Assembly: GCF_007828865.1 (NCBI RefSeq)
Contig: NZ_VIVK01000001.1
Span: forward strand, 4,092,001-4,156,000
Source: Kribbella amoyensis
GTDB taxonomy: Bacteria; Actinomycetota; Actinomycetes; Propionibacteriales; Kribbellaceae
Reading direction: 5' to 3'
DNA length: 64,000 nt
The notes under the pieces were generated by a model. That model saw only the letters and a list, made by a program, of their open reading frames with translations. It did no database searches and was not told the origin of the DNA. Shown piece by piece: positions 38,882-47,190 of this stretch; the stretch's first letter is position 1, and the number at the start of each line of letters is the position of its first letter. The position numbers and the translations under genes were made by a program.

Positions 38882-40468
38882 ATGGCGATCCCCAGCTTCG
38901 TCGACCGGGTCACGGTGCACGTCACCGGTGGCAACGGCGGGAACGGCTGCGCCTCGGTGCACCGGGAGAAGTTCAAACCGCTCGGCGGCCCCGACGGCGG
39001 CAACGGCGGTGACGGCGGCAGCGTGATCCTGCGCGTCGACCCGGACCTGACCACGCTGGTCGACTACCACCGGTCCGGCCACCGCTCCGCGACGAACGGT
39101 GCCCAGGGCAAGGGCGACAACCAGGCCGGCAGCAAGGGCGGCGACGTCGTCCTCCCGGTCCCGGACGGCACGGTCGTCAGTACGCCGGACGGCGAGGTGC
39201 TCGCGGACCTGGTCGGACCGGGCGCCGAGTTCGTCGCGGCCCAGGGCGGCAAGGGTGGTCTCGGCAACGCGGCGCTGGCCAGCTCGGCCCGGAAGGCGCC
39301 CGGCTTCGCCCTGCTCGGCGAGGACGGCGAGGAGCGGACCGTCGTCCTCGAGCTCAAGGTCGTCGCCGACATCGGCCTGGTCGGCTTCCCGAGCGCGGGC
39401 AAGTCCTCGCTGGTCGCCTCGATCAGCCGGGCCCGGCCGAAGATCGCGGACTACCCCTTCACCACCCTGATCCCGAACCTCGGCGTCGTGGTCGCCGGGG
39501 ACACCACCTTCACTGTCGCGGACGTGCCGGGCCTGATCGAGGGCGCGAGCGAGGGCCGCGGTCTCGGCCACGACTTCCTCCGCCACGTCGAGCGGTGCGC
39601 CGCGCTGATCCACGTGATCGACTGCGCGACGTACGAGCCGGGCCGCGATCCGCTCAGCGACCTGGACACGATCGAGGCCGAGCTCACCGCGCACGGCGGC
39701 CTGGACGACCGGCCCCGGCTGGTCGCGCTGAACAAGGTGGACGTGCCGGACGCCCGCGAGATCGCCGAGATGGTGACGGCCGAGCTGGAGCAGCGCGGCC
39801 TGAAGGTGTTCTCGATCTCGACCGCGAGCCACGAGGGCCTGGAGGCGCTCAAGTTCGCGATGGCCGAGCTGGTGACCAAGCGCCGGGCCGAGACCGAGAA
39901 GCCCGACACGACCCGGATCGTGATCCGCCCGCAGGTGGCCGGCGGGCCGGAGTTCAAGGTCCGCAAGACCCCCGAGGGCGGCTGGCTGGTGACCGGCGAG
40001 AAGCCCGAGCGCTGGGTCCGGCAGACCGACTTCGCGAACGCCGAGGCGACCGGGTACCTGGCCGACCGGCTGAACCGGCTCGGCGTGGAGAAGACGCTGC
40101 TGGACAAGGGCGCGATCGAGGGCGACGCGGTGATCATCGGCGACGGCCCGAACGCGGTCGTGTTCGACTTCGCCCCCGAGGTGCAGGCCGGCGCGGAGAT
40201 CCTGGCCCGGCGCGGCGAGGACCACCGGCTGGACGAGGTCCGGCCGGCCGAACTGCGCCGGCGCGCCAAGGACGAGGAGTACCACGCCCGCCGGTCGGGC
40301 GAGCTGGAGCGGCCGGCGGACCTGTCGGAGTACGGGCAGAACTGGGGCGAGGACGAGGTGGACCTGTCCCCGGCGGAGGCGAAGGCGGCAGCCAGAGCCG
40401 CGGCGAAGCTGGCGCGCAAGGAAGCGCTCCAGCGGGCCGCGGACGAGGAACTCGACCAGAACGAGTGA
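38882..40468 (+). CDS. obgE: Obg-family GTPase
   Basis: ObgE is an essential GTPase linked to large-subunit assembly and stress. From ATG 38882 it has 528 residues. The Gly-rich Obg domain spans 2-160 ([20 protein letters not shown]). The G domain follows with [10 protein letters not shown] near 168-177, the DVPGLIEGA switch and NKVD. A C-terminal OCT domain lies at about 345-430, and a charged tail of about 90 residues ends the protein. Its stop is four bases from the proB start, so obgE-proB is an operon. Confidence 0.96.
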   Translation: MAIPSFVDRVTVHVTGGNGGNGCASVHREKFKPLGGPDGGNGGDGGSVILRVDPDLTTLVDYHRSGHRSATNGAQGKGDNQAGSKGGDVVLPVPDGTVVSTPDGEVLADLVGPGAEFVAAQGGKGGLGNAALASSARKAPGFALLGEDGEERTVVLELKVVADIGLVGFPSAGKSSLVASISRARPKIADYPFTTLIPNLGVVVAGDTTFTVADVPGLIEGASEGRGLGHDFLRHVERCAALIHVIDCATYEPGRDPLSDLDTIEAELTAHGGLDDRPRLVALNKVDVPDAREIAEMVTAELEQRGLKVFSISTASHEGLEALKFAMAELVTKRRAETEKPDTTRIVIRPQVAGGPEFKVRKTPEGGWLVTGEKPERWVRQTDFANAEATGYLADRLNRLGVEKTLLDKGAIEGDAVIIGDGPNAVVFDFAPEVQAGAEILARRGEDHRLDEVRPAELRRRAKDEEYHARRSGELERPADLSEYGQNWGEDEVDLSPAEAKAAARAAAKLARKEALQRAADEELDQNE

Positions 40469-40472
40469 TCGC

Positions 40473-41585
40473 ATGAAGCAACGCGCGGAGGTCGTCGAGG
40501 CCACCCGCATCGTGGTGAAGGTCGGCTCCTCGTCGCTCACCCAGCGCGGCCGGATCGACCTCGAGCGCCTCCGGTTGCTCGTCGACGCCCTCGCGGCCCG
40601 GCGGGTCGGCGGGACCGAGGTCGTGCTGGTCTCCTCCGGCGCGATCGCGGCCGGCCTGGCCCCGATGGGTCTGCGCTCCCGGCCACGCGACCTCGCCACC
40701 CAGCAGGCGGCCGCGTCCGTCGGCCAGGGCCTGCTGATGGCCCGGTACAGCGACGCCTTCGCGGCTCACGGGCTCAAGGTCGGCCAGGTGCTGCTGACCG
40801 TGGACGACGTGACCCGGCGCAGCCACTACCGGAACGCGTACCGGACGTTCGCCCGGCTGCTCGAGCTCGGTGTGGTCCCGATCGTCAACGAGAACGACAC
40901 CGTCGCGACCACGGAGATCCGGTTCGGCGACAACGACCGCCTCGCCGCCCTGACCAGCCACCTGGTGCACACCGACCTGCTGGTCCTGCTCTCCGACGTG
41001 GAGGGCCTGTACGACGGGGATCCGCGCCGCCCGGGGACGACGATGCTCACCGACGTTCGTGGTCCCGCGGACCTGGAGCCGCTGAAGATCGGCCGGTCCG
41101 GGTCCTCCGGCGTCGGTACCGGCGGGATGCAGACGAAGGTGGAGGCGGCCGCGATCGCCACGGAGGCAGGGATTCCGGTGGTGCTCACGTCGGCGGCCCA
41201 CGTCGGCGAGGCGCTGCGCGGGGACAAGGTGGGCACGCTGTTCCACCCGACCGGGCGTCGTCGGAAGACGCGGTTGCTGTGGCTCGCGCATGCCACCTCG
41301 GGTCAGGGCCGGCTGCAGCTCGACGAGGGCGCGGTCCGGGCGGTGACGGAGCGGCGTACGTCGTTGTTGCCGGCCGGGATCAGTTCGGTCGAGGGGACGT
41401 TCTCGGCGGGAGATCCGGTGGACCTGGTCTCGCCCGCCGGCGTCGTCGTCGCGCGCGGGCTGGTGAACTACGACGCCACCGAGCTGCCCGATCTGCTCGG
41501 CCGGTCGACCCGGGATCTCGCGCGTGAACTCGGCGCGGCGTACGAGCGGGAAGTGGTGCACCGCGACGACCTCGTCCTGCTCTGA
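40473..41585 (+). CDS. proB: Glutamate 5-kinase
   Basis: ProB phosphorylates glutamate in the first step of proline synthesis. The 370-residue protein has an amino-acid kinase domain with VVKVGSSSLT near residues 11-20, NENDTVATTEIRFGDNDRLAA near 140-160, and GTGGMQTKVEAA near 214-225. A C-terminal PUA domain lies at about 275-355. It is normally feedback-inhibited by proline. It follows obgE by 4 nt and overlaps the next ORF by one base. Confidence 0.96.
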   Translation: MKQRAEVVEATRIVVKVGSSSLTQRGRIDLERLRLLVDALAARRVGGTEVVLVSSGAIAAGLAPMGLRSRPRDLATQQAAASVGQGLLMARYSDAFAAHGLKVGQVLLTVDDVTRRSHYRNAYRTFARLLELGVVPIVNENDTVATTEIRFGDNDRLAALTSHLVHTDLLVLLSDVEGLYDGDPRRPGTTMLTDVRGPADLEPLKIGRSGSSGVGTGGMQTKVEAAAIATEAGIPVVLTSAAHVGEALRGDKVGTLFHPTGRRRKTRLLWLAHATSGQGRLQLDEGAVRAVTERRTSLLPAGISSVEGTFSAGDPVDLVSPAGVVVARGLVNYDATELPDLLGRSTRDLARELGAAYEREVVHRDDLVLL

Positions 41586-42094
41586 TGGACGCCGTGCAGA
41601 AGGTCGCGTGGGGGCTGCTCGCGGCGTGGATCGTCCACGACCTCGAGGAACTCGCGACGATGCCCGGCTGGTCCCAGCGGGCGGCCGCCGATCTCCCGGC
41701 GCCGATCGGCAAGATCCTGCCGATGTCACGGGCTGAAGCAGCGACCGCGGTCGGCCTGACCGGTGTGGCGATGGCCGCCGCCTCGGCCGCGGGCGCGGCG
41801 ACGGGCGGGCGGAGCAAGTTCTTCCAGGCGTCGCTGACCGGATTCGGCCTCCACGCGGGCACGCACCTCGCGCAGTCCGCGCTGCACCGCGGGTACACGC
41901 CCGGGCTGGTGACGACGCCGCTCGTGGTCATCCCGTACTCCTTGTGGGCTTGGCGCCGGCTGCGACTGAGCGGCGTACCGCAGGCGCCGTCCGATGTGCG
42001 GCTCAACCTGGCGCTGGCCGCGGTGGTGCCGTTGTCGCATCTGGTCGCCCGGCTGCCTCGGCTGCTGCGGCGGAAGGTTGTCCACAGGCGCTGA
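41585..42094 (+). CDS. HXXEE-domain membrane protein
   Basis: The 169-residue hydrophobic protein has HDLEE at residues 18-22, the signature of the HXXEE family, and a second histidine pair in [11 protein letters not shown]. It has about four transmembrane segments. The conserved acidic and histidine residues in a membrane protein suggest metal binding, but no function is established. The ATG shares one base with the proB stop (TGATG), so translation is coupled. It sits between proB and proA, where a connection to proline metabolism is not obvious. Confidence 0.75.
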   Translation: MDAVQKVAWGLLAAWIVHDLEELATMPGWSQRAAADLPAPIGKILPMSRAEAATAVGLTGVAMAAASAAGAATGGRSKFFQASLTGFGLHAGTHLAQSALHRGYTPGLVTTPLVVIPYSLWAWRRLRLSGVPQAPSDVRLNLALAAVVPLSHLVARLPRLLRRKVVHRR

Positions 42095-42125
42095 GACGGC
42101 TGCGCGGCGGACGGGCCGATCGCAA

Positions 42126-42131
42126 TACGAT
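42126..42131 (+). promoter_or_regulatory. -10 box for a leaderless proA transcript
   Basis: TACGAT lies six bases before the GTG of proA at 42138. No ribosome-binding site is present. proA can therefore be expressed apart from obgE-proB. Confidence 0.55.
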
Positions 42132-42137
42132 GAAGGC

Positions 42138-43382
42138 GTGAGCGAGATCATCGAACTGTGCCGGCGGGCGCGGGAGGCGTCGTACGCCTTGGCCGCGGCG
42201 TCCCGCGCGACCAAGGACACCGCCCTGCGTGCCATGGCGGCGGCGCTGCGTGCCCACACCGACGCGATCGTCACGGCGAACGCGAAGGACGTGGCCGCCG
42301 CGCGCGAAGCCGGGACCCCGGAGTCGACGGTGGACCGGCTCGCCCTCGACCCGGCCCGGGTGGACGGGATGGCGGCGGGCCTGGAGCAGCTGGCCGGCCT
42401 GGTGGACCCGGTCGGCGAGGTGGTCCGCGGCTACACCCTGGCGAACGGCCTGGAGCTGCGCCAGGTCCGGGTGCCGTTCGGCGTGGTCGGCATCATCTAC
42501 GAGGCCCGGCCGAACGTGACGGCCGACGCGGCCGGCATCGCCCTGAAGTCCGGGAACGCGGTGCTCCTGCGTGGTTCCGCCTCGGCCGCTTCGTCGAACG
42601 AGGCGATCGTCGCCGTCCTGCGCGACGCCGTGGTCGAGGCCGGGCTGCCCGCGGACGTGATCCAGGGCGTTCCGGGGGACCGGGCCGCGGTGAAGGAGCT
42701 CATGCAGGCGCGTGGGCTGGTCGACGTGCTGATCCCTCGCGGTGGCGCGGGCCTGATCCAGACCGTGGTGACCGAGTCGACCGTGCCGGTGATCGAGACC
42801 GGGGTTGGCAACTGCCACGTGTACGTCGACGCGGACGCCGATCTCGACCTCGCGCTGACGATCCTGCTCAACTCGAAGACCCAGCGCCCGAGTGTCTGCA
42901 ACGCGGCCGAGTCGCTGCTGGTGCACGCCGAGGTCGCCGACGAGTTCCTCGCGAAAGCCCTGCCGGCGTTGGCTTCCGCGGGCGTGACCGTCCACGGCGA
43001 TCCCGCGGTTGTTGCTCAGGGCAATGGGGTGGTCGCCGCGACCGACGAGGACTACGGCCGGGAGTACAACTCGCTCGACCTGTCCGCGGCCGTCGTCGAC
43101 TCGCTGGACGCCGCGATCGACCACATCCGCAAGTACAGCTCGGCCCACACGGACGCGATCATCACCCGGTCCCAGTCCACCGCCCGGCGGTTCGTCCAGG
43201 CCGTCGACTCGGCGGCGGTCGTGGTGAATGCGAGCACGCGGTTCACCGACGGGGGCGAGTTCGGCTTCGGCGCCGAGATCGGCATCTCCACCCAGAAGTT
43301 GCACGCCCGTGGCCCGATGGGGCTGCCGGAGATGACCAGCACCAAGTACGTCGTCACCGGCGAGGGCCAGATCCGGACCTGA
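42138..43382 (+). CDS. proA: Gamma-glutamyl phosphate reductase
   Basis: ProA reduces glutamyl-5-phosphate to the semialdehyde, the second step of proline synthesis. From the GTG at 42138 it has 414 residues, the family length. Conserved blocks include [19 protein letters not shown] near 115-133, [13 protein letters not shown], the catalytic cysteine in [17 protein letters not shown] (Cys near 254) and [20 protein letters not shown]. It is separated from proB by the HXXEE gene. Confidence 0.97.
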   Translation: MSEIIELCRRAREASYALAAASRATKDTALRAMAAALRAHTDAIVTANAKDVAAAREAGTPESTVDRLALDPARVDGMAAGLEQLAGLVDPVGEVVRGYTLANGLELRQVRVPFGVVGIIYEARPNVTADAAGIALKSGNAVLLRGSASAASSNEAIVAVLRDAVVEAGLPADVIQGVPGDRAAVKELMQARGLVDVLIPRGGAGLIQTVVTESTVPVIETGVGNCHVYVDADADLDLALTILLNSKTQRPSVCNAAESLLVHAEVADEFLAKALPALASAGVTVHGDPAVVAQGNGVVAATDEDYGREYNSLDLSAAVVDSLDAAIDHIRKYSSAHTDAIITRSQSTARRFVQAVDSAAVVVNASTRFTDGGEFGFGAEIGISTQKLHARGPMGLPEMTSTKYVVTGEGQIRT

Positions 43383-43421
43383 CGTCCTACCGGGGCCGGC
43401 GTCGTCACCGGGTCAGTGTCG

Positions 43422-44111
43422 TCACCTGGTCAGCAACGGGGCGGCGTCGATGGAGTGGACGGTGAGCGCGGCCGAGGTGAGCGCCGCGAGTGAGGCGACG
43501 TGCTTGGCGTCCACCGCGAGATCGGCGAGCTGGACCGGACCGGTGTGAGCCGGCCAGTCGAGGACCGCGGCCGGTTGATCGGGCGGCGTGACGACGATCT
43601 TGCGGAAGTCGGCGCGGATCCCGTCCCCGGTCGCCTTCACCAGCGCCTCCTTGCGCGTCCAGTACTGGGTGAACGCGCGCGCCCGATCGGTTTCGGCGTA
43701 CCGGGTGAGGTGGGCGGCCTCGCTGTCGGCCAGGGTGATGGTGGCGAGGGCGTCGGGGTCGAGCTTGGGGTCGACGAGTTCGACGTCGAGTCCGACCGGC
43801 GTACTCGGGTGGAACGCGACCCCGATCAGGTCCCCGGAGTGCGACACGGAGACCTGCATCCCGTCCGCGTGCACCTTGCCGTGCGGCCGCCCGCAGTCCG
43901 GGCAGGTGCGATCGAGCTGGACCGCGGCCGGGGGAAGGAGCAGGTGTACTCCGAGGACCCGGCGCACGATCGCCACACCGAGGAGGAACCGCGCCTTGTC
44001 CTCGTCCCGCGCGTAGGCGTTCAGGCGTTCCCGCTCGACCGCGTCCAGGTCGTCGGCCAACGCCGGGCGACTGTCGTCCAGGCGGGCCCACCAAACCTCG
44101 ACGGCACTCAC
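43422..44111 (-). CDS. 4'-phosphopantetheinyl transferase (Sfp type)
   Basis: This enzyme activates carrier proteins of fatty-acid, polyketide or peptide synthases. The 229-residue protein has VSVSHSGDLIGVAF, the metal-binding VGLDVE near 106-111 and WTRKEALVKATGDG near 151-164. A pair of cysteines in CPDCGRPHGK (about 70-79) matches the N-terminal pocket of Sfp-like enzymes. The GTG has AGGGGTGAGG upstream. It is convergent with proA and follows the HxlR-peroxiredoxin gene by 43 nt on the same strand. Which carrier proteins it serves is unknown. Confidence 0.9.
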   Translation of the reverse strand: MSAVEVWWARLDDSRPALADDLDAVERERLNAYARDEDKARFLLGVAIVRRVLGVHLLLPPAAVQLDRTCPDCGRPHGKVHADGMQVSVSHSGDLIGVAFHPSTPVGLDVELVDPKLDPDALATITLADSEAAHLTRYAETDRARAFTQYWTRKEALVKATGDGIRADFRKIVVTPPDQPAAVLDWPAHTGPVQLADLAVDAKHVASLAALTSAALTVHSIDAAPLLTR

Positions 44112-44154
44112 GATGCCTCACCCCTGCAAGGCGTGCGTGGTCGGTTGGGAGAGG

Positions 44155-45030
44155 TCATGAGGCGGTTGCGGTCCGGGCGGCCCAGTCGACCGCGTCGGCC
44201 AGGTCGGTCACGGGGTACCGGACGGCCTGGACGGTGCGATCGGGCGCGGCGACGAGGACGAAGCGTTTGAGGCGTTCGATGCCGCCGGCGCGGAAGGTCG
44301 GGAGGCGGAGTGCGGCCGTGAGTCCGAGCTCGACGTCGGAGAGCAGGACGTGGGGGATCTTCTCCAGCTCCGCGAAGGCGCTCTGCTCGTCCGGTCGCTG
44401 CGTACTCACCCCGTGTACGGCGATCCCGGCGGCGGCGAACTCGCTGGACCGCTCGGCGAACAACCGGTTCTCCAACGTGCACCCGTGCGCGCCGGCGATG
44501 TCCTTCCAGTCGTCCGGCAGCGGAGCCGGTCGGCCGGTCGCCGGATAGCCGAAGAGCACGGTCGCCCTCGCCTCGCCGGACACCACGTCCACCTGTTCGC
44601 CGTTGGTAGCCGGGAGCAACAGATCCGTGGGGATGCGGTGCCCCACCAGCTCGTGCAGACGCTGGGCCGGGAGCTCGTCCTCGGTGTTCGTCCCGGTGAG
44701 CTCGCCGTCGTCCAGCAACCACCGATCACCCCAGTCCTGCAAAGCCACCAACACCGGCAGCAACGCCCGGCCCCGAGCGGTCAGCCGATACGCGTACCGA
44801 GTCGGCCGCACCTGGTACGGAGTCCGCTCGGCGATCCCGTTGTCGAGCAATCCGGTCAGCCGCTCCGTGAGGACCTTCCGGGAGATCCGCAGAGAATCCG
44901 CCAGCAGATCGAACCGATCCAGCCCCCGCGCCAGATCCCGGACGATCAGCAGTTCCCACCCGTCCCCGACCACCGCCAGCGCCTGAGCCACCGCACAATC
45001 CGCCTCCGGAGCAAAACTACTCCGCCGCAC
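44155..45030 (-). CDS. HxlR-type winged-helix domain fused to a peroxiredoxin-like domain
   Basis: The 291-residue protein begins with an HxlR winged helix (about 8-105), with the family cysteine as Cys12 in ADCAVAQAL and ISRKVLTERLTGLLDNGI. Residues 120-291 are an AhpC/TSA-type thioredoxin fold with GCTLENRLF (Cys184) and GVSTQRPDEQSAFAE, as in PrxQ-like enzymes. These are the only two cysteines in the protein. HxlR proteins sense electrophiles and peroxides through their cysteine, so the fusion looks like a self-contained redox sensor. The GTG at 45030 is preferred because GGGAGGG lies six bases before it; a TTG five codons upstream is possible. Confidence 0.82.
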   Translation of the reverse strand: MRRSSFAPEADCAVAQALAVVGDGWELLIVRDLARGLDRFDLLADSLRISRKVLTERLTGLLDNGIAERTPYQVRPTRYAYRLTARGRALLPVLVALQDWGDRWLLDDGELTGTNTEDELPAQRLHELVGHRIPTDLLLPATNGEQVDVVSGEARATVLFGYPATGRPAPLPDDWKDIAGAHGCTLENRLFAERSSEFAAAGIAVHGVSTQRPDEQSAFAELEKIPHVLLSDVELGLTAALRLPTFRAGGIERLKRFVLVAAPDRTVQAVRYPVTDLADAVDWAARTATAS

Positions 45031-45191
45031 CAGCCACCCTCCCAACCACCAGAAACCGAACCCCCACGCTAACCGCCACCCCCACCACCATCACCCGGCC
45101 CCGACCAACCAACGCAACACCCCCACCCGAGCTACGACTCCCGCCAGCACGGGCACGGACGGCGAGCACGGTGGCACTGGCGGCCGGCCGA

Positions 45192-45264
45192 TGGCGGGTT
45201 GTTTGATGGATAGCGCGCTGCAACACGCCACCCGCCAAACTACGCGTCACTCGCACAACAACGC
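45192..45264. repeat. 73-bp repeat element, copy 1
   Basis: It aligns without gaps to 45424-45496 with 64 of 73 identical bases. The first 20 bases (TGGCGGGTTGTTTGATGGAT) are identical. Its internal pairing is weaker than in copy 2. Confidence 0.85.
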
Positions 45265-45423
45265 GCCAGCGAGCACGCCCGGCAGCTGCGGAGGTTGCCC
45301 GGTCAGGATGCGGGCAGGCGGGGAGCAGGCGGTGCGAGGTGGCGGCCGGGTGCAGATGCTGTTGGCCGGGGTGCGGGCAGCTCGGGTTGAAGGTCGGCTC
45401 AGCCGGTGCTGCCGGTTGGTCGG

Positions 45424-45496
45424 TGGCGGGTTGTTTGATGGATGGCGCGCTGCAACACGCCATCGGCCCAACAACCCGTCACTCGGCAAACAACGC
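45424..45496. repeat. 73-bp repeat element, copy 2, with nested palindrome
   Basis: CGGGTTGTT (45427-45435) pairs with AACAACCCG (45470-45478), and inside it GATGGCG (45441-45447) pairs with CGCCATC (45458-45464). The result is a hairpin with a 10-base loop and a symmetric 5-base internal loop. It ends one base before the Lrp gene stop codon and could terminate that gene. Confidence 0.85.
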
Positions 45497-45497
45497 A

Positions 45498-45947
45498 TCA
45501 GTCGGGGAGGGGGGCTGGGCGGCCTTCCCAGCGGGTGGAGAGGACTACCGTCGTTCGGGTTCTGACTACGCCGTTGACGCGGCGCAGTGAGCCGACCACG
45601 GCCTCCAGCGCTATCACATCCGGGACGCGGACCTTGACCACCAGCTCCTGGTCGCCGGCTACGAACCAGCAGTCCTCGACGGCGGGGATCTCGCGGACCT
45701 GGTCGACGATGTCGTCGGTCTCCACGTCGTCGCGCTGGAAGAGACCGATCAGGGCGCTGGTCCCGAGGCCGACGTGATCGGGCGCGACCACGGCGCGGTA
45801 GCCGAGGAGTACGCCGCGTTCCTCCAGTCGCTTGACCCTTTCCTGGACGCTCGGGCCGGACAACCCGACCACCCGGCCCAGCTCGGCCCAGCTGGACCGG
45901 CCGTTCGCGCGCAGTGCCTCGACCAGTTGCCGATCGATCGCGTCCAT
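45498..45947 (-). CDS. Lrp/AsnC-family transcriptional regulator
   Basis: The 149-residue protein has the N-terminal helix-turn-helix (MDAIDRQLVEALRANGRSSW to VQERVKRLEERGVL) and a C-terminal RAM ligand-binding domain (PAVEDCWFVAGDQELVVKV, typical GDYD-like turn). It is the usual size. GGGAGGA seven bases before the ATG supports the start. It is divergent from a 43-residue ORF across 143 bp that contains a perfect palindromic operator candidate, so it probably controls itself and that ORF. Confidence 0.92.
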   Translation of the reverse strand: MDAIDRQLVEALRANGRSSWAELGRVVGLSGPSVQERVKRLEERGVLLGYRAVVAPDHVGLGTSALIGLFQRDDVETDDIVDQVREIPAVEDCWFVAGDQELVVKVRVPDVIALEAVVGSLRRVNGVVRTRTTVVLSTRWEGRPAPLPD

Positions 45948-45967
45948 GTGAATCCTCCCGTTCGCCG

Positions 45968-45995
45968 CAGATTCGTAGGGAGATCATCGAATCTG
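45968..45995. promoter_or_regulatory. Palindromic operator candidate for the Lrp-type regulator
   Basis: CAGATTCG (45968-45975) and CGAATCTG (45988-45995) are perfect 8-bp inverted repeats around 12 bases. A further half-site AATTCG follows at 46001-46006. The site lies 20 bp from the regulator start and 11 bp upstream of the divergent -35 box. Repeated half-sites match how Lrp proteins wrap DNA. Confidence 0.7.
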
Positions 45996-46006
45996 CCTTT
46001 AATTCG

Positions 46007-46035
46007 TTGTGTACGCCCGGTCTCCAGCGTACAAT
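46007..46035 (+). promoter_or_regulatory. Housekeeping promoter for the 43-residue ORF
   Basis: TTGTGT (46007-46012) and TACAAT (46030-46035) are separated by 17 bp. The area is unusually AT-rich for this genome. The transcript would start near 46042, about 49 bases before the ATG at 46091. Confidence 0.7.
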
Positions 46036-46090
46036 TTCAAGCGTTCGGGGTCGCCGCCCCGAGTCTTGGAACCAACTCTGTGAAGGAATC

Positions 46091-46222
46091 ATGATCACCC
46101 CCGAAGTCGCCCGTGCCCACATCGACGAGATGCGCCGTGTCGCCGCTCTGCAGCACCGCGGTGTCGCCGCGTCCCCCTCGGTCTGGCGCCGGCTGCTCAC
46201 CCGCACCACCCGCCGCCACTGA
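46091..46222 (+). CDS. Small basic protein of 43 residues, Lrp-divergent
   Basis: I recognise no family. The predicted product starts MITPEVARAHIDEMRRVAAL and ends VWRRLLTRTTRRH. It is a probable amphipathic helix followed by a basic, Arg-rich tail, with no signal peptide, transmembrane helix or cysteine. A GAAGGAA ribosome site lies 2 bases before the ATG with its core at the short end of normal spacing. A good promoter and a perfect palindrome lie upstream, and a strong hairpin follows. These signals argue for a real gene. Its role could be a target or modulator of the adjacent Lrp regulator. Confidence 0.6.
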   Translation: MITPEVARAHIDEMRRVAALQHRGVAASPSVWRRLLTRTTRRH

Positions 46223-46255
46223 TCCGTCCACCGATTCACTCCCAGCCCCACTCCC

Positions 46256-46288
46256 AGCGGCCGCGCACCGTGCAGCGGTCCGGCCGCT
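46256..46288 (+). terminator. Hairpin after the 43-residue ORF
   Basis: AGCGGCCG (46256-46263) and CGGCCGCT (46281-46288) are perfect arms around 17 bases. It lies 33 bases after the small ORF stop. No T-tract follows. Confidence 0.6.
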
Positions 46289-46310
46289 GATCGACCAGCC
46301 GCCAGGCTCC

Positions 46311-46347
46311 GCGCGACCGGCAGGCCGTCCAGGCCCACCGGTCGCGC
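46311..46347. terminator. Second strong hairpin before the small membrane protein gene
   Basis: GCGCGACCGG (46311-46320) and CCGGTCGCGC (46338-46347) form a perfect 10-bp stem with a 17-base loop. It lies directly upstream of the promoter region of the gene at 46381. It may be a terminator or a binding site. Confidence 0.5.
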
Positions 46348-46367
46348 TCGCTTGCCGGGACAGGAGA

Positions 46368-46373
46368 TAGGCT
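46368..46373 (+). promoter_or_regulatory. -10 box for a leaderless small membrane protein transcript
   Basis: TAGGCT lies seven bases before the ATG at 46381. An AGGAG upstream is too far (16 nt) to act as the ribosome site, so leaderless expression is likely. Confidence 0.5.
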
Positions 46374-46380
46374 TCGCCCC

Positions 46381-46539
46381 ATGGTTTCCGAACTCCTGCC
46401 GCAGCTGGCTCCGCTCGAAGAGGCCGCCGGTGAGGCCGCGCACATCTCCCCGTGGTGGTACGGCGGGTTCACCCTGGTCGTGCTGGCCGGTCTGCTGGCC
46501 GTCACCCTGATCATGGGCAAGGGCCGGCCGCACAGCTGA
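46381..46539 (+). CDS. Conserved small membrane protein upstream of nadD
   Basis: The 52-residue protein has an acidic N-terminus ([20 protein letters not shown]), a short ISPWWYGG segment, one transmembrane helix ([17 protein letters not shown]) and a basic tail KGRPHS. Proteins of this size and layout sit before nadD in many actinobacteria and have no known function. It is 20 bases upstream of nadD, so they are probably co-transcribed. Confidence 0.82.
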   Translation: MVSELLPQLAPLEEAAGEAAHISPWWYGGFTLVVLAGLLAVTLIMGKGRPHS

Positions 46540-46559
46540 GCGGCCGACAGCGGGCAGAC

Positions 46560-47171
46560 GTGAACTCCCCGGAGCGGGTCCGGCGCCTCGGCGTGATGGG
46601 TGGCACCTTCGACCCGATCCACCACGGCCACCTGGTCGCGGCCAGCGAGGTGCAGTCGTACTTCGACCTGGACGAGGTCATCTTCGTCCCGACCGGCCAG
46701 CCCTGGCAGAAGTCGGACCGGGACGTGTCCCCGGCCGAGGACCGGTACCTGATGACGGTCATCGCGACCGCCTCCAATCCGCGCTTCTCGGTCAGCCGGG
46801 TCGACATCGACCGCCCGGGCCCGACGTACACGATCGACACGCTGCGCGACCTGTCCCAGCTGTACCCCGGGGCCGAGCTGTTCTTCATCACCGGGGCCGA
46901 CGCGCTCGCGCAGATCCTGACCTGGCGCGACGTCGACGAGATGTTCAAGCTGGCCCGCTTCGTCGGCTGTACCCGGCCGGGGACCGAGGCGGCCGAGCTG
47001 CCGCTGGACCGGCTGCCGATGGACCGGATCACGCTGCTCGAGGTGCCCGCGCTGGCGATCTCGTCGACCGAGTGCCGGCAGCGGGTCGCGAAGGGCCACC
47101 CGACGTGGTACCTGGTCCCGGACGGGATCGTCCAGTACATCGCCAAGCGCGATCTCTACACCAACCACTAG
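46560..47171 (+). CDS. nadD: Nicotinate-nucleotide adenylyltransferase
   Basis: NadD adenylates nicotinate mononucleotide in NAD synthesis. From GTG 46560 it has 203 residues. [15 protein letters not shown] (11-25) is the nucleotidyltransferase signature and ISSTECR near 178 is the C-terminal motif. The longer in-frame upstream sequence overlaps the small membrane gene and is not conserved. It precedes rsfS by 19 nt. Confidence 0.96.
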   Translation: MNSPERVRRLGVMGGTFDPIHHGHLVAASEVQSYFDLDEVIFVPTGQPWQKSDRDVSPAEDRYLMTVIATASNPRFSVSRVDIDRPGPTYTIDTLRDLSQLYPGAELFFITGADALAQILTWRDVDEMFKLARFVGCTRPGTEAAELPLDRLPMDRITLLEVPALAISSTECRQRVAKGHPTWYLVPDGIVQYIAKRDLYTNH

Positions 47172-47190
47172 AAGGTACGAGAAGGAACAG

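Larger units (their letters stand above)
45031..45497. other. Gene-free region carrying a duplicated palindromic element
   Basis: No convincing gene lies in these 467 bp. The frames that cross it read as low-complexity text with no family. The region contains two copies of a 73-bp element (45192-45264 and 45424-45496) and GC-rich sequence between them. It should also hold the promoter of the HxlR-peroxiredoxin gene, whose -10 box I cannot place. Confidence 0.6.

Noticed and set aside
38468-40699. Reverse open frame of about 740 codons opposite rpmA and obgE
   Set aside because: It runs antisense to two essential conserved genes and through a terminator hairpin.
43395-43440. Direct repeat GTCGTCACC(G/T)GGTCAG after proA
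   Set aside because: Two 16-base copies across a stop codon look like a local slip duplication. No function can be argued.
45191-45565. Possible small proteins in the gene-free region with repeated LMDxALQHA text
   Set aside because: The repeated peptides come from the 73-bp DNA repeat being read in several frames. No ribosome site or conserved domain is present.
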